Numbered from the stretch's first letter, positions 56,801 to 63,870 are shown. The stretch is 64,000 nucleotides of DNA from Bemisia tabaci (GCF_918797505.1 NC_092797.1:1426001-1490000), one strand, 5' to 3'. A program made the numbers and translations. Notes: generated by a model not told the origin, from the sequence alone.

Positions 56801-56926
56801 GAAAGAAGGAGCTTCGTCGGGGGAAGAGACCCCTCCGCCCTGTCCGACGAGGAGAATGCTCCATCATACCCCATGAAAATCAAGAGGAAGAAGCTCTTCT
56901 CCGAGGAAAGTACCCGCTGTCTGTGA
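44785..56926 (+). CDS. Coiled-coil protein of unknown identity, 8 exons, 411 aa
   Basis: Joined exons: 44785-44853, 45626-45800, 46521-46564, 50335-50470, 51703-51818, 53789-53893, 55316-55524, 56545-56926. All seven introns are GT-AG and the reading frame is continuous, so the model is strong. Residues 1-23 are acidic; about 24-284 are Glu/Lys/Gln-rich with few Pro or Gly, a typical long coiled coil; 285-394 are Pro/Ser-rich and probably disordered; KIKRKK at 396-401 is a likely nuclear localisation signal. Only two Trp (29, 56). No signal peptide, membrane segment or catalytic domain. The E2F-type promoter site suggests S-phase or mitotic expression, so a nuclear, centrosomal, kinetochore or meiotic scaffold is plausible but not shown. 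No canonical AATAAA occurs in the first 500 bases after the stop; the nearest, at 57463, lies inside a transposon. I do not recognise the family. Confidence 0.85.
45626..45800 (+). CDS. Exon 2 of the coiled-coil gene
   Basis: Codons 24-81 plus one base. Acceptor AATTTAG|ACAGCT follows a T12-14 tract; donor CTCGA|GTAAGA, phase 1. Start of the coiled coil. Confidence 0.85.
45933..46097. mobile_element. Family D MITE in intron 2
   Basis: CAGTGGCGAGGCGTGAATG ... CCCGCCGCGCCGCTG. The flanking octamers GCCGATTG (45925-45932) and GACGATTG (46098-46105) match 7/8. Confidence 0.8.
46215..46350. mobile_element. E/D-like foldback in intron 2
   Basis: ACCGGATTCCCTCCATTTGAACC and its complement GGTTTAAATGGTGGGAATCC-type arms with ATCGATGC / ATCGATAC inside. 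Mixed E- and D-like motifs; family unclear. Confidence 0.5.
46521..46564 (+). CDS. Exon 3 of the coiled-coil gene (44-bp microexon)
   Basis: Acceptor TTTTCCAG|TTAATG, donor GAACTG|GTAATA. Completes codon 82 (Ile) and ends in phase 0 at residue 96. Too short for ordinary frame scans. Supported by exact phase agreement on both sides and by heptad-compatible sequence. Confidence 0.75.
47696..47836. mobile_element. Family T-like element in intron 3
   Basis: Arms GGATTACATTTTGCAATAGG and TTCTTGCAAAATGTAATCC. Shorter than 39522-39784. Confidence 0.55.
48758..48881. repeat. Palindrome in intron 3
   Basis: Arms of about 55 bp inverted around 48819: GCTCTACTTTTC ... GAAAATGTGCTGTCTGTTACGC and GCGTAACAGACAGCACATTTTC ... 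GAGAAGTAGAGC, spacer about 12 bp. The inner motif GTAACAGACAGCACATTTTTCG also occurs at about 48644-48665, a third copy in direct orientation. Confidence 0.75.
48882..49321. other. Unassigned intron 3 sequence
   Basis: Begins with AGGGTCGGACTGGC (48890-48903), which resembles the end of another inverted-repeat element (compare ATTAGCCTCATGGCCAGTCTG at 50050-50070). If paired, an element of about 1.2 kb would contain the family V repeat. Not resolved. Confidence 0.35.
49322..49623 (+). repeat. Family V tandem repeat, copy 2 (intron 3)
   Basis: Two units (49360-49459 and 49540-49623), with GCTCACGCTTCGCGTCAT, GCAACACGGACATCCAT and TCTCTGCGCCGTC in the first and decayed equivalents in the second. 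The 158-codon + frame 49300-49776 is a translation of this repeat. Confidence 0.6.
50335..50470 (+). CDS. Exon 4 of the coiled-coil gene
   Basis: Codons 97-141 plus one base. Acceptor GGTCCTAG|ATGTAC, donor TTTTTAG|GTAAGC. Strong heptad content (Glu/Arg/Lys with Leu/Ile). Confidence 0.85.
50667..51189. mobile_element. Family A MITE, copy 11, interrupted (intron 4)
   Basis: Left CTGCCATGCTAAGGAAGAACG (50667), right TTTTTCCTTAGCACGGCAG (51189). The middle is displaced by the palindromic insertion at 50796-51052. Removing that gives a normal family A length of about 250 bp. Confidence 0.8.
50795..51014. mobile_element. Near-perfect 105-bp-arm palindrome inserted in family A
   Basis: Arms 50795-50899 and 50910-51014 are complementary at 104 of 105 positions (mismatch at 50870), around a 10-base spacer. 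Outer ends AAAAAGTTAAAAGTT / AACTTTTAACTTTTT; inner ends CGATCGCGA / TCGCGATCG. The insertion also carries a 38-base non-palindromic tail (to about 51052) and lies between two copies of TTAGATGAACATA (50783-50795, 51053-51065). Confidence 0.85.
51230..51480. mobile_element. Family P element, copy 2 (intron 4)
   Basis: AGGCGGTTCAAAGGGGG with a G12 run, GCGCCCCTCCCGTTTGCCC, a purine tract (51278-51340), then ATAACGGAATTGGCTC and CCTGGATCCG. Possible hAT-like ends (CAGAGGCGGTTC / GGATCCG); not confirmed. Confidence 0.55.
51531..51677. mobile_element. Family D MITE, truncated, next to exon 5
   Basis: CAGAGGGGAGGCGTGAATC ... GGCAGATCAATCGCTATATCGC, lacking the final CACGCCACTG. It ends about 25 bp before the exon 5 acceptor at 51703. 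Confidence 0.75.
51703..51818 (+). CDS. Exon 5 of the coiled-coil gene
   Basis: Codons 142-180. Acceptor TTTTTGCAG|AGCAAG, donor CTAAG|GTAACT. A truncated family D transposon ends about 25 bp upstream of this acceptor, so the branch region is partly transposon-derived. Confidence 0.85.
52005..52496. mobile_element. Family U element interrupted by family A (intron 5)
   Basis: Left arm AAAATTGATGATAGACAAAGC...; right arm GTCCATCGCTTTGTCTATCG ... CAGCCTGCATG. Family A copy 12 sits between them (52077-52329). Confidence 0.6.
52077..52329. mobile_element. Family A MITE, copy 12 (nested in U, intron 5)
   Basis: Left CTGCCGTGCTAAGGAAGAAC, right TTTTTCCTTAGCACGGCAG. Exact flanking duplication AATG (52073-52076, 52330-52333). 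Confidence 0.85.
52497..53492. other. Unassigned intron 5 sequence
   Basis: No exon or repeat family recognised; a short G-rich run at 53320-53330. Confidence 0.35.
53493..53663. mobile_element. Family D MITE in intron 5
   Basis: CAGTGGCGTGGCGTGGCGTG (GTGGC locally expanded) ... CACACCTCCCCGCTG, in the same sense as copy 1. Flank similarity is weak (about 6/8). Confidence 0.75.
53789..53893 (+). CDS. Exon 6 of the coiled-coil gene
   Basis: Codons 181-215, phase 0 on both sides (105 bp), so skipping it would keep frame. Acceptor GTATTTTAG|CACGCT, donor CAGAAG|GTGAGA. Confidence 0.85.
53894..54639. other. Unassigned intron 6 sequence
   Basis: T-like motifs near 53990-54065 (TTTTGCAATTAGGAAG, GTTGTTCCTGAA). 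No additional exon found. Confidence 0.35.
54640..54967. mobile_element. Family G MITE, copy 3 (intron 6)
   Basis: Termini AATGGAGAATTTGCATGC and ACCTGCAAATTCTCTATT. Central CACCGCCTAGTGACGTCATC then GGCGGCATTT. Confidence 0.8.
55316..55524 (+). CDS. Exon 7 of the coiled-coil gene
   Basis: Codons 216-284 plus two bases. Acceptor GTTTTTCCAG|ACGCTG, donor CTCCTGG|GTAAGT. End of the coiled coil (regular Leu/Ile heptads, many Gln/Asn). Confidence 0.85.
55525..56107. other. Unassigned intron 7 sequence
   Basis: No exon or repeat recognised. Confidence 0.35.
56108..56482 (+). repeat. GTCTATSGCTTT simple array split by family A (intron 7)
   Basis: Units of about 12 bp alternating CTTGGTCTATCG / CTTTGTCTATAG occur at 56112-56140 and again at 56391-56480, on both sides of family A copy 13. 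They resemble an expanded family U arm. The array ends about 60 bp before exon 8. Confidence 0.65.
56141..56389. mobile_element. Family A MITE, copy 13 (intron 7)
   Basis: Left CTCCCGTGCTAAGGAAGAACG, right TTTTTCCTTAGCATGGCG. Flanks TATA / TATG match 3/4. Confidence 0.75.
56545..56926 (+). CDS. Exon 8 (terminal) of the coiled-coil gene
   Basis: Codons 285-411 and TGA stop. Acceptor TATTTTCAG|TTTTCA. GC-rich compared with exons 1-6. Encodes the Pro/Ser-rich tail and the KIKRKK basic motif. Confidence 0.85.
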
Positions 56927-57111
56927 GATATCCACCACTTCCTCCTTTTACCATTATAAATACGCTAATTTGGTACTAACGTCCATTTTATGTTCCACGT
57001 GTTTTTAATTTTTGAATATCCAGTGAGATCTTTCTTTGTTCGACCCATCTAGGGGCTAAAGTCTGCCTCCTCGAGTGTCACATTTGGAAATACCTTGTAT
57101 TATCAGGGAAA

Positions 57112-57277
57112 CAGTGGCGTGGCGTGATTTGCAATGTATCTATTTATCTGCCATTTAAACCGATGGAAAAAGATCAAAGATCGATTATCAGGGCGTTCGC
57201 AACGAACGTCATAATAATCGAATCTGTGCCATAGCTTTAACTGGGTAAATATCGATTGTCGATTTTCACGCTTCGCG
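57112..57277. mobile_element. Family D MITE downstream of the gene
   Basis: CAGTGGCGTGGCGTGATTTGC ... TCGATTTTCACGCTTCGCG. It contains a TCAAAGATCGATTATCAGGG local change. It begins 186 bp after the stop codon, so it may lie in the 3' untranslated region. Confidence 0.7.
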
Positions 57278-57313
57278 ATCGCAGACAAACTGCGTTATAT
57301 TTTTAACTGCTTA

Positions 57314-57765
57314 AAGTGATTCGTCCGGGGTTCCTAGCGTGGTCGAACTGGCGTGCGATTTATCGCATTGGTTATGTAAAAAATCTCGGCAAATTGTGAC
57401 TTGTTAGTCGGAGAAAAGTAAATAGCTTTTGCGCATGAGCTCAATGGTTGACTCTCAACCACAATAAATGCACAATTTAAAGAAATGAAGATAGGATTTG
57501 TCTTGGAAAAAAACTTCCGATGCAGTAATCGACCTTTGTATCAAACGCCATGTTTTATTTCCTAATGAATGTCCAGCCTGCCTTCATTCATCTGAATTTT
57601 GGAAGGTTTCTGGTCGAAAATGATAGAATGATACCTTGGGCTTTATCGCAGGGACTATCGTCTTTTCCTCGCCTATCAAGTCAAAATCGACCAAGATATT
57701 TCACTTAATCGATGCGATTTATCTCACGCCAATTCGACCACGCCAAGAACCCCGGACCAATTACC
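57314..57765. mobile_element. Family M foldback element flanked by TTA
   Basis: Arms AAGTGATTCGTCCGGGGTTCC, then AGCGTGGTCGAACTGGCG, and complement CGCCAATTCGACCACGC, then AAGAACCCCGGACC. TTA at 57311-57313 and 57766-57768. The interior (about 57420-57690) is only partly inverted. Confidence 0.7.
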
Positions 57766-57768
57766 TTA

Positions 57769-58212
57769 AGGTGATTCGACGGTTGCCATTTTTTGTGTCA
57801 GAGTGACGTGTGATATATGGCATCAATATTCGTTCCATGATTTCAGCTACTTGTCATTTTTTTCGAATTTTGAGATCGCACTTCTGTTGTCATGAGACTA
57901 AAGAATTCGTGTGCCAAATTTGACAAAGGAATCCAACGTACTAAAGGCAGTGTTTTTTCAAAGGAAAAATATCGCATTCGACTGTAGTTTCGATATCAGT
58001 ATCGAATGCGATATCTGTTCTCTGAATAAACCCTGCCTTTATTACGTTGAATTCCTTTGTCAAATTTGGCACACGAATTCTTTAGTCTCATGACAACAGA
58101 AGTACGATCTCAAAATTCGAAAAAAATGACAAGTAGCTGAAATCATGGAACGAATTGATGCCATATATCACACGTCGCTCTGACAAAAAAAATGGCAACC
58201 GTCGAATCACCT
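57769..58212. mobile_element. Family N long foldback element flanked by TTA
   Basis: Arms of about 200 bp, near-perfect complements: AGGTGATTCGACGGTTGCC ... GGAATCCAACGTA and the mirror TACGTTGAATTCC ... GGCAACCGTCGAATCACCT. The centre has ATATCGCATTCGA / TCGAATGCGATAT around about 57992. TTA at 57766-57768 (shared with M) and 58213-58215. Confidence 0.85.
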
Positions 58213-58703
58213 TTAGTGTCCAACATGTGAGGTTCCCATCCGGAAGTTGAAGCGCACGGAGAAATTTTACTCTTGTCTTCTAGCTTAGTTATCCGGTGGC
58301 TACATGGTTTTTAGGTGATTTTTTTTCGTGCCTAAATATCTATTCCGGCACGAGCTCATCCTTGAAGCACTGCTTTTTTTAAATTCTCATATCCCTTTTG
58401 CCACACAAATACACACATTTAACGGAAAAGTTGCTTCACTGATGCGCTCGTACCTAATTTTAAGTACTTGCACGGAAAAACCGTAATTTTTCGGGGAAAA
58501 CGATGAAACCAGCTTCAACTAGCTAAAAACATAGGGTGAACATTTTCCGCAAACAGCCTTTTTTTCATGGAATCCTTGTAGACTGGACTTAAAAGCATCG
58601 CACTAAGGAGGACGCAGCTGTCCGGGGGGTACAAGGTATTTTCAGATTTAACCCTCGAAGGGACCGACAATGAACTTCAATGGGGCAGGTCCAGGTCCAG
58701 CAT
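58213..58703. other. Unassigned sequence
   Basis: No gene or repeat recognised. Confidence 0.3.
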
Positions 58704-58860
58704 AGTGGCGATTCTTGAAAGTTGGTATCACTGTTTTTTCCATGCAAATTCATGCAAAATAATCGATTCTTGGTGAGGAAGCTTGCCTCACCTGAAATCG
58801 ATATTTTTAACGGATTTAAATGGAGGAAAACAGTATTGCCAACTTGCAAAATCGCCATTG
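58704..58860. mobile_element. Family E foldback, copy 3
   Basis: AGTGGCGATTCTTGAAAG ... ACTTGCAAAATCGCCATTG, with central GGTGAGG...CCTCACC stem and AAATCGATATTTTTAACGG. Confidence 0.75.
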
Positions 58861-60171
58861 GTCTGGTAATACTCCCACGCGCGTGACTGAGCAGTCGAAC
58901 TGACTAATCTAATTTTATCTCAAAATGATTGTTCTCATACTTCAGGTTACTCAAATATATCCTCGTAAACTTCCATCCAATGTGCGCAGTTTATTTGATG
59001 AAATACAGTCGATATTATAAATAAGGGGGTTTGAAAATAAATTTAGCCGAGTTATAGTTAAGTTCCTTAAGTTTGACTTGAGTAAATACCTGTAATACCA
59101 ACTTTTTCTACGGAGAAAAATCGTCCTTTCAGGTCGTGATCTACTTTGAAGTATTGGTCGTTTCTCTCTTAAAATAAAAATCATGTAATGTAAACAGTTG
59201 GTGCGTTGCTTAAGTATTTTTGAGTCATAATTTAATAAAAAAATCCTGCTTAAGTCACTTTAAAGTATTGACGATTATCACTTCTTGTATTTTCATAATG
59301 ATGATTTTACATCGAAGTGCATTTCATGTTGATGGAGACCTCGTATGTAATGTTTCAATAAATGAAATCTTTTTTGGTTTAAATTTATTTTATTTACATA
59401 AATAATAACAAATACACCTTTGGTTGTTGATTACAGAAACTTATTAAGTTATAATATACGTAGGTTGATACTTACATCTAAACTGTGGCGTGTCATATCA
59501 CCTCTTAACTTGCCACACAGGATATAAAATCAATGAGTGTTCCACTAGTACAATAAAAAGGGGACACTACTGCGTCACTGCTCAGAAATTTGAAGCAGTA
59601 ACCACACACTTAGCTCAGGCTAGGAAATTTAAGTTTTGAAGGGCGACGCACGTAAAATTAATTGTGTAAGGTAGACCTCTCTTAGATTCGATCACAGTTT
59701 TTGAATTTACCTTAAAAACGAAAGATTCAGGAAAAACAAATTCATCGAGCTAGCGGCGTCAAACTGAATGTCCTTTTTTTCAAAAAACAGTCTACTCCAA
59801 GCTTTTGAGGCATTATTAAGCTTCAAAACCCGCATAAACTATATATTTCCAACTCAAACTACTTATTTAATGGTAATTAACGCGAGAGGTTAAAAGCTGC
59901 CTTTCGGTGACGCACCCCAAATGAATTTCAATAGCTTCTTATTCCTCACTTTTTTCTGGATTTTGGCAGTAACTTTTTAAGTACTCCTATGTGCTTCCGA
60001 ATAAAATCTTTAAAAGAGGACGGAAAATAACAACAAGATTAAAATATTAATGGTAAATAACTTTGGTTAAATCGACTGATTTTAAGCCAAGCGCTGTGAG
60101 TGATAAAAAAATCGATCTGTTGCTTTGACTTCAACATAATTATGAAAATAGCGACTTGGTACCGCACTTTA
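58861..60171. other. Unassigned AT-rich sequence
   Basis: No gene or repeat family recognised. AATAAATGAAATC near 59359 could be a polyadenylation signal for an unknown transcript but has no supporting context. Confidence 0.3.
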
Positions 60172-60424
60172 CTGCCGTGCTAAGGAAGAGCGCCGAATGA
60201 GCCTTCAGACGTTGCCATATTTTTTTCAATTAAAACTTAACTTACTGGGAAAATTGTGAATAGTTTTCCTCGGTTTTTTCAGATAATTTTGTTCGCAATT
60301 GTATCTTAAACGTCTGAAAAATTCAAAGAAAAGTACGCATCATTTTCTTAAAAAATACATGTTTTGTCCGGGGCAATTTGGCAACTCTCAAATGTTTATA
60401 CGTCGTTCTTCCTTAGTACGGCAG
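60172..60424. mobile_element. Family A MITE, copy 14
   Basis: Left CTGCCGTGCTAAGGAAGAGCG, right TTCTTCCTTAGTACGGCAG. Two bases (TG) separate it from the next copy, so the two are in tandem. Confidence 0.85.
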
Positions 60425-60426
60425 TG

Positions 60427-60674
60427 CTGCCGTGTTGAGGAAAAACGACGTATGTGCCTTCAGACATTGCCAAATTTCTTTTGATTAAATGTGGATTACC
60501 AGGGAAATCTGCGAGTATTTTCCCTCCAGATTTTCAGAGAATTTCTCTAACAATTAAATCTACATGATTTGAAAATTCGAACAGAAAATATTTTTCACTA
60601 TCCTCAAAATCAGCATTCGAAGAAAATTTGGAAAGTGTCGAATGTCCATGCGGCATCTTTCCTTAGCACGGCAG
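60427..60674. mobile_element. Family A MITE, copy 15
   Basis: Left CTGCCGTGTTGAGGAAAAACG, right TCTTTCCTTAGCACGGCAG. Flanks AGTG / AGTC match 3/4. The following family D insertion duplicated its last bases. Confidence 0.85.
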
Positions 60675-60677
60675 AGT

Positions 60678-60839
60678 CAGTGGCGTGGCGTGAATGATCG
60701 ACTCTCGCTATTTCCCCATTTGAACCCATAGTAAAGAATCGATTATTAAGGTGTTGGCTGCAAACACCCTGTTCATCGATCCTTTTCCATAGGTTTAAAT
60801 GACAGCTCAATGGATATATCGCAAAGCACGCCACGCCTG
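60678..60839. mobile_element. Family D MITE with exact 8-bp duplication
   Basis: CAGTGGCGTGGCGTGAATG ... AAGCACGCCACGCCTG. Flanked by GGCAGAGT at 60670-60677 and 60840-60847, an exact 8-bp target duplication. The left copy overlaps the end of family A copy 15, so D inserted after A. Confidence 0.85.
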
Positions 60840-60894
60840 GGCAGAGTATGGACGCTACTTGTGGGATTCCGACTATAGGACAAGGGATTGGAGC

Positions 60895-61060
60895 TCAGTA
60901 CTGGGCTATGTAACGGTCCAAATTGTTCCAATTCCAGGAGTAGTCGATCTTCATGTGCCCGAACGTACTCATACCGATCCGCGTCTCGGGCAGAAGAGGC
61001 AGCGAGGTCCCCGTCGTCGTGTCGCTACTCGAACAGTAATCGTCGCCACTGCTCAGCGAG
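60895..61060 (-). CDS. Candidate terminal coding exon of an unknown minus-strand gene
   Basis: On the minus strand, an acceptor TGGGTTTCAG|CTCGCTG precedes an open frame of 54 codons and a TGA (60897-60895). The first base completes a codon from an upstream exon. The peptide is Ser/Thr/Gly-rich, then ends in an aromatic stretch (IDYSWNWNNLDRYIAQY). Such a Trp/Tyr-rich end with balanced, GC-richer codons looks like real coding sequence and stands out from the AT-rich surroundings, but no earlier exon lies in the window that I can identify and I cannot name the protein. The upstream pyrimidine tract is weak. The 98-codon + strand frame over the same bases (60799-61095) runs out of a transposon and is less convincing. 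Confidence 0.4.
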
Positions 61061-61204
61061 CTGAAACCCACAATTCAAATTCTTCACATTTTTAGGGCAT
61101 TGACTCTTGGGGTTACAGTTGACCCGAAGAGAGAATATAAGCACAATTATTTAAACAATGAAATTTGTCGGGTAATCGACGCACAGTGTGCGTAAGCGGC
61201 GTGG

Positions 61205-61845
61205 ACCAAAATCAAAGGCGGCGCACAGTGCAGCCCTCTGTGGACAAAAATAAAAAATCCACGACTGGACATCTGAACATATTTTTTTTTTTTTTTTTTT
61301 TTTTTTTTGGAGTTTGTCATCTTGAAGATATTTCTAACTCACAATGATGGTTCATTTTCAAATTTTTCGCCCAAAATTAGTTCTTTGGGTGGAAAGAGGG
61401 CGGAAATTGGGTCGAAAATCACTGTTCCATTGGAGATACACAGGAAAAAGACGACAACTTCAAACGAAGATTCCTCGCTTGAATCGCAAAATGCTCTGGA
61501 AGGTTAACATTTTCTTAATCCTCAGATATCCAACTTCAATTCCAGCAAAAAGATTTTGCGACTTTTTGCGACTATTGGAGATATTTGAAGTTAAAGTTTG
61601 GGTGTTACACGTTGCTTTTACATTGTTAACATAGGGCTAATTCGAGGTTGCCAACCTCAAATCAACTTTTCTCGAAATATACGCAAAAAATCTTGAGATA
61701 TAACAGTTTCTTATTCCTCGATTGTTTTACTTTGATAGTGCCAAAGGCTTTCCTATGTCGGTGCCACTATCTTCATTATTTCATGTTAAGTGTCATTTAC
61801 CGCATCGTCCATAAGGATGCCGCACTGTGCGGCGTAAAAACAGAC
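61205..61845 (-). repeat. Family S copy 2
   Basis: CGGCGCACAGTGCAGCC near the left and CCGCACTGTGCGGCG near the right. CGCTTGAATCGCAAAATGCT and CTCAGATATCCAACTTCAAT are complements of 4090-4170. Includes a T27 run at 61282-61308. The overlapping + frames are repeat translations. Confidence 0.6.
61282..61308 (+). repeat. Homopolymer T27
   Basis: 27 consecutive T inside family S copy 2, an A27 tail if read on the minus strand. Confidence 0.9.
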
Positions 61846-62277
61846 ATGCGGAACCATAAAAAGCATGAGATATTCAATTGAGCCCCACTGGACCTTTGTT
61901 TCACGAATTTTGACTTTTCCAGCATCCGAGAGCCGGCACGATGGGTCCAAAAGTGCTGTATATGCGCTAAAAACTATTAATTAGGAGTTATGACACTTGT
62001 GCGACTGAAAATGCTGAGTTTAACGTGATAGAACCAATTTTTGAATGCAAATATCTCCCATGGTCGCAAAAAATCGCGATAGTTCTTTTGCAGGATTGAA
62101 GTTGGGTGTCAAAAGAATGAGAAAATGATAACCACCCGGAGGAATATCCCTAGTTTTCGAGAGAAGTTTATCTAAAGTTGACAACTTAAATCCAGTGTCT
62201 TCTTATGAGACAGTTTCTTTCCGATCGAATTGACCTCCTCCTCAAGCCCATATTTAAACGGGTTTTTGGAGGAAAAT
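61846..62277. repeat. S-related sequence
   Basis: AAATATCTCCCATGGTCGCA, GGATTGAAGTTGGGTGTC and AAAATGATAACCACCC repeat the order of motifs in family S copies, so this is a further diverged relative. Confidence 0.45.
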
Positions 62278-62362
62278 AAAAAAAGTATGCCTTTGTGTCA
62301 GAAAAATTGTCCTGATCACGAATATCATACCAATATTTGGAAAATTTGCAAGTCAATTTTAG
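62278..62362 (+). repeat. 85-bp direct repeat, left copy
   Basis: AAAAAAAGTATGCCTTTGTG ... ATATTTGGAAAATTTG ... ATTTTAG. About 90% identical to 62742-62827. Confidence 0.75.
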
Positions 62363-62741
62363 ATTCTCGTTCAGCACTGTGCGACGGGCGATCATGGTTC
62401 AATCCCACATTTCCAGCATGCATAGTATGTTGTTAGTTTTGTCGTCATCTCAAACATTCCCATTCGCATCTTTTGTAGGCTTTTTTGACCTTTACCGGGT
62501 TCTTTTCGATGAGTCAGGATATTTACGCATTCAAACAACAATGCTAATCGTAGCTCTATAGTATGTTGATGGTTGAACTCTAATGACCCAAACCTCAGAA
62601 TGCGACTTTGTTACCCTATCGTATTTTATTATTTGAAAGGAAAACAACATAAATTGTTTTTAATGTTATTTTTTCTTTACCCTGATCCCGCGCTTATTCT
62701 ACAGATCGTCCAAGCCATGATATTTGTTAGTTTTTCTACAT
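62363..62741. other. Sequence between the two 85-bp direct repeats
   Basis: No gene or terminal inverted repeat recognised. It could be a solo-LTR-like or duplicated segment; unresolved. Confidence 0.35.
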
Positions 62742-62827
62742 AAAAAAAAGTATGCCTTTGTGTCAGAAATATTGTTCTGGTCACAAATATCATAACAATA
62801 TTTGGAAAATTTGAAAGTCGATTTTAG
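62742..62827 (+). repeat. 85-bp direct repeat, right copy
   Basis: Same block as 62278-62362 (GTATGCCTTTGTGTCAGAAA, CATAACAATATTTGG). Confidence 0.75.
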
Positions 62828-62879
62828 TTTGTTAGTAAAGTAAATGTGGACGGAGATTTTGAGATGCTGTATTCAGTTA

Positions 62880-63132
62880 CTGCCGTGCTAATGAAAAACG
62901 CCGTATGAGCCTTCAGGCGTTGTCAAATTTCCTTTAATAAAACACTAATTTCCTGGTAAACTGATGAATATTTTCCTTCCGATTTTTCAGATAATTTTGT
63001 CCCCAATTTCACCTGAAGTCCCTGAAAATTTCAAAGAAAAATATTAATATATTTCCTGAAAAATAAACATTTTATTGAAGGAAAGTTGGCAACTCTCGAA
63101 TGTTCGTACGGTGTTCTTCCTTAGGACGGCAG
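62880..63132. mobile_element. Family A MITE, copy 16
   Basis: Left CTGCCGTGCTAATGAAAAACG, right TTCTTCCTTAGGACGGCAG. Confidence 0.8.
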
Positions 63133-63136
63133 AGTA

Positions 63137-63870
63137 GTGTGGCGTGCTTTGCGATATACCGATTTATCTACCATTTAAACCTTCTTTTCTTTCCTCCTTT
63201 TCTACTTTCATACTTATGTGCGCCTGAGTATGGCTACCGCTACCACCCTCATTACACGTTCAACTCTCGGTAAGGTTCATAGGCAAACCACTCAACAGAT
63301 AAAGCTAGAGCTCAACTCATTTTTACGGCAAATAAAGTGTCACCGGTTAGTTATGCTAGTTTTGAGTAAAAGAGTTGTTTTCTATGATCATAGGACTTAT
63401 TAGGCCAGCTTTTTGTGCCAAGTCATGATTCCAACTTCCTGAGAAGACTACCGCTCTTTTTTTCATGCTGAAAGCTTTGACTCTCTGACATTTGTCCCTG
63501 AAATACAAGGTCCCTCGAGTCCTTCAAAACACCGAGTTTTATAAAAAAAAACTGAAATAAATGAATAAAAATGAATAAAACTCAGAGTTTTGAATGACTC
63601 GGGGGACCTTGTATTTCAGGGACAAGTGTCAGAGAGTCAAAGCTCTCAGCATGAAAAGAAGAGAGGTAGTTTTCTCGGAAAGTTGGAATTTTGACTTAGC
63701 ACAAAAATCTGACCGAATAAGTCCTATCATCATAGAAAACAACTCTTTTACTCAAAACTAGCATGACTTACCTCGATGAGGGGAAAGAATCGAAAAGGAT
63801 CGATTGACAGGATGTTCGCAACGGATACCTCGATGATAGATTCTTTACCATTGCTTCAAATGGATCGTGG
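63137..63870. mobile_element. Family D MITE split by about 600 bp of other DNA
   Basis: Left part 63137-63181 (GTGTGGCGTGCTTTGCGATA ... CCATTTAAACC) and right part 63785-63870 (GAAAAGGATCGATTGACAGG ... ACCATTGCTTCAAATGG) are consecutive D segments. The insertion contains the foldback X (63350-63767) plus unassigned flank (63182-63346). Confidence 0.6.
63350..63767. mobile_element. Family X long foldback element flanked by TTA
   Basis: 418 bp. Ends GTTATGCTAGTTTTGAG and CTCAAAACTAGCATGAC. Arms of about 185 bp also share GTATTTCAGGGACAA and AGAGTCAAAGCT, with an A/T-rich loop at about 63540-63590. TTA at 63347-63349 and 63768-63770. Confidence 0.8.

Noticed and set aside
57463..57468. AATAAA as the polyadenylation signal of the coiled-coil gene
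   Set aside because: It lies about 540 bases past the stop, inside foldback element M; possible but unsupported.
60799..61095. 98-codon + strand frame with a basic C-terminus
   Set aside because: Its start lies inside a family D transposon and no + strand splice context supports it; the minus-strand exon over the same bases is more plausible.
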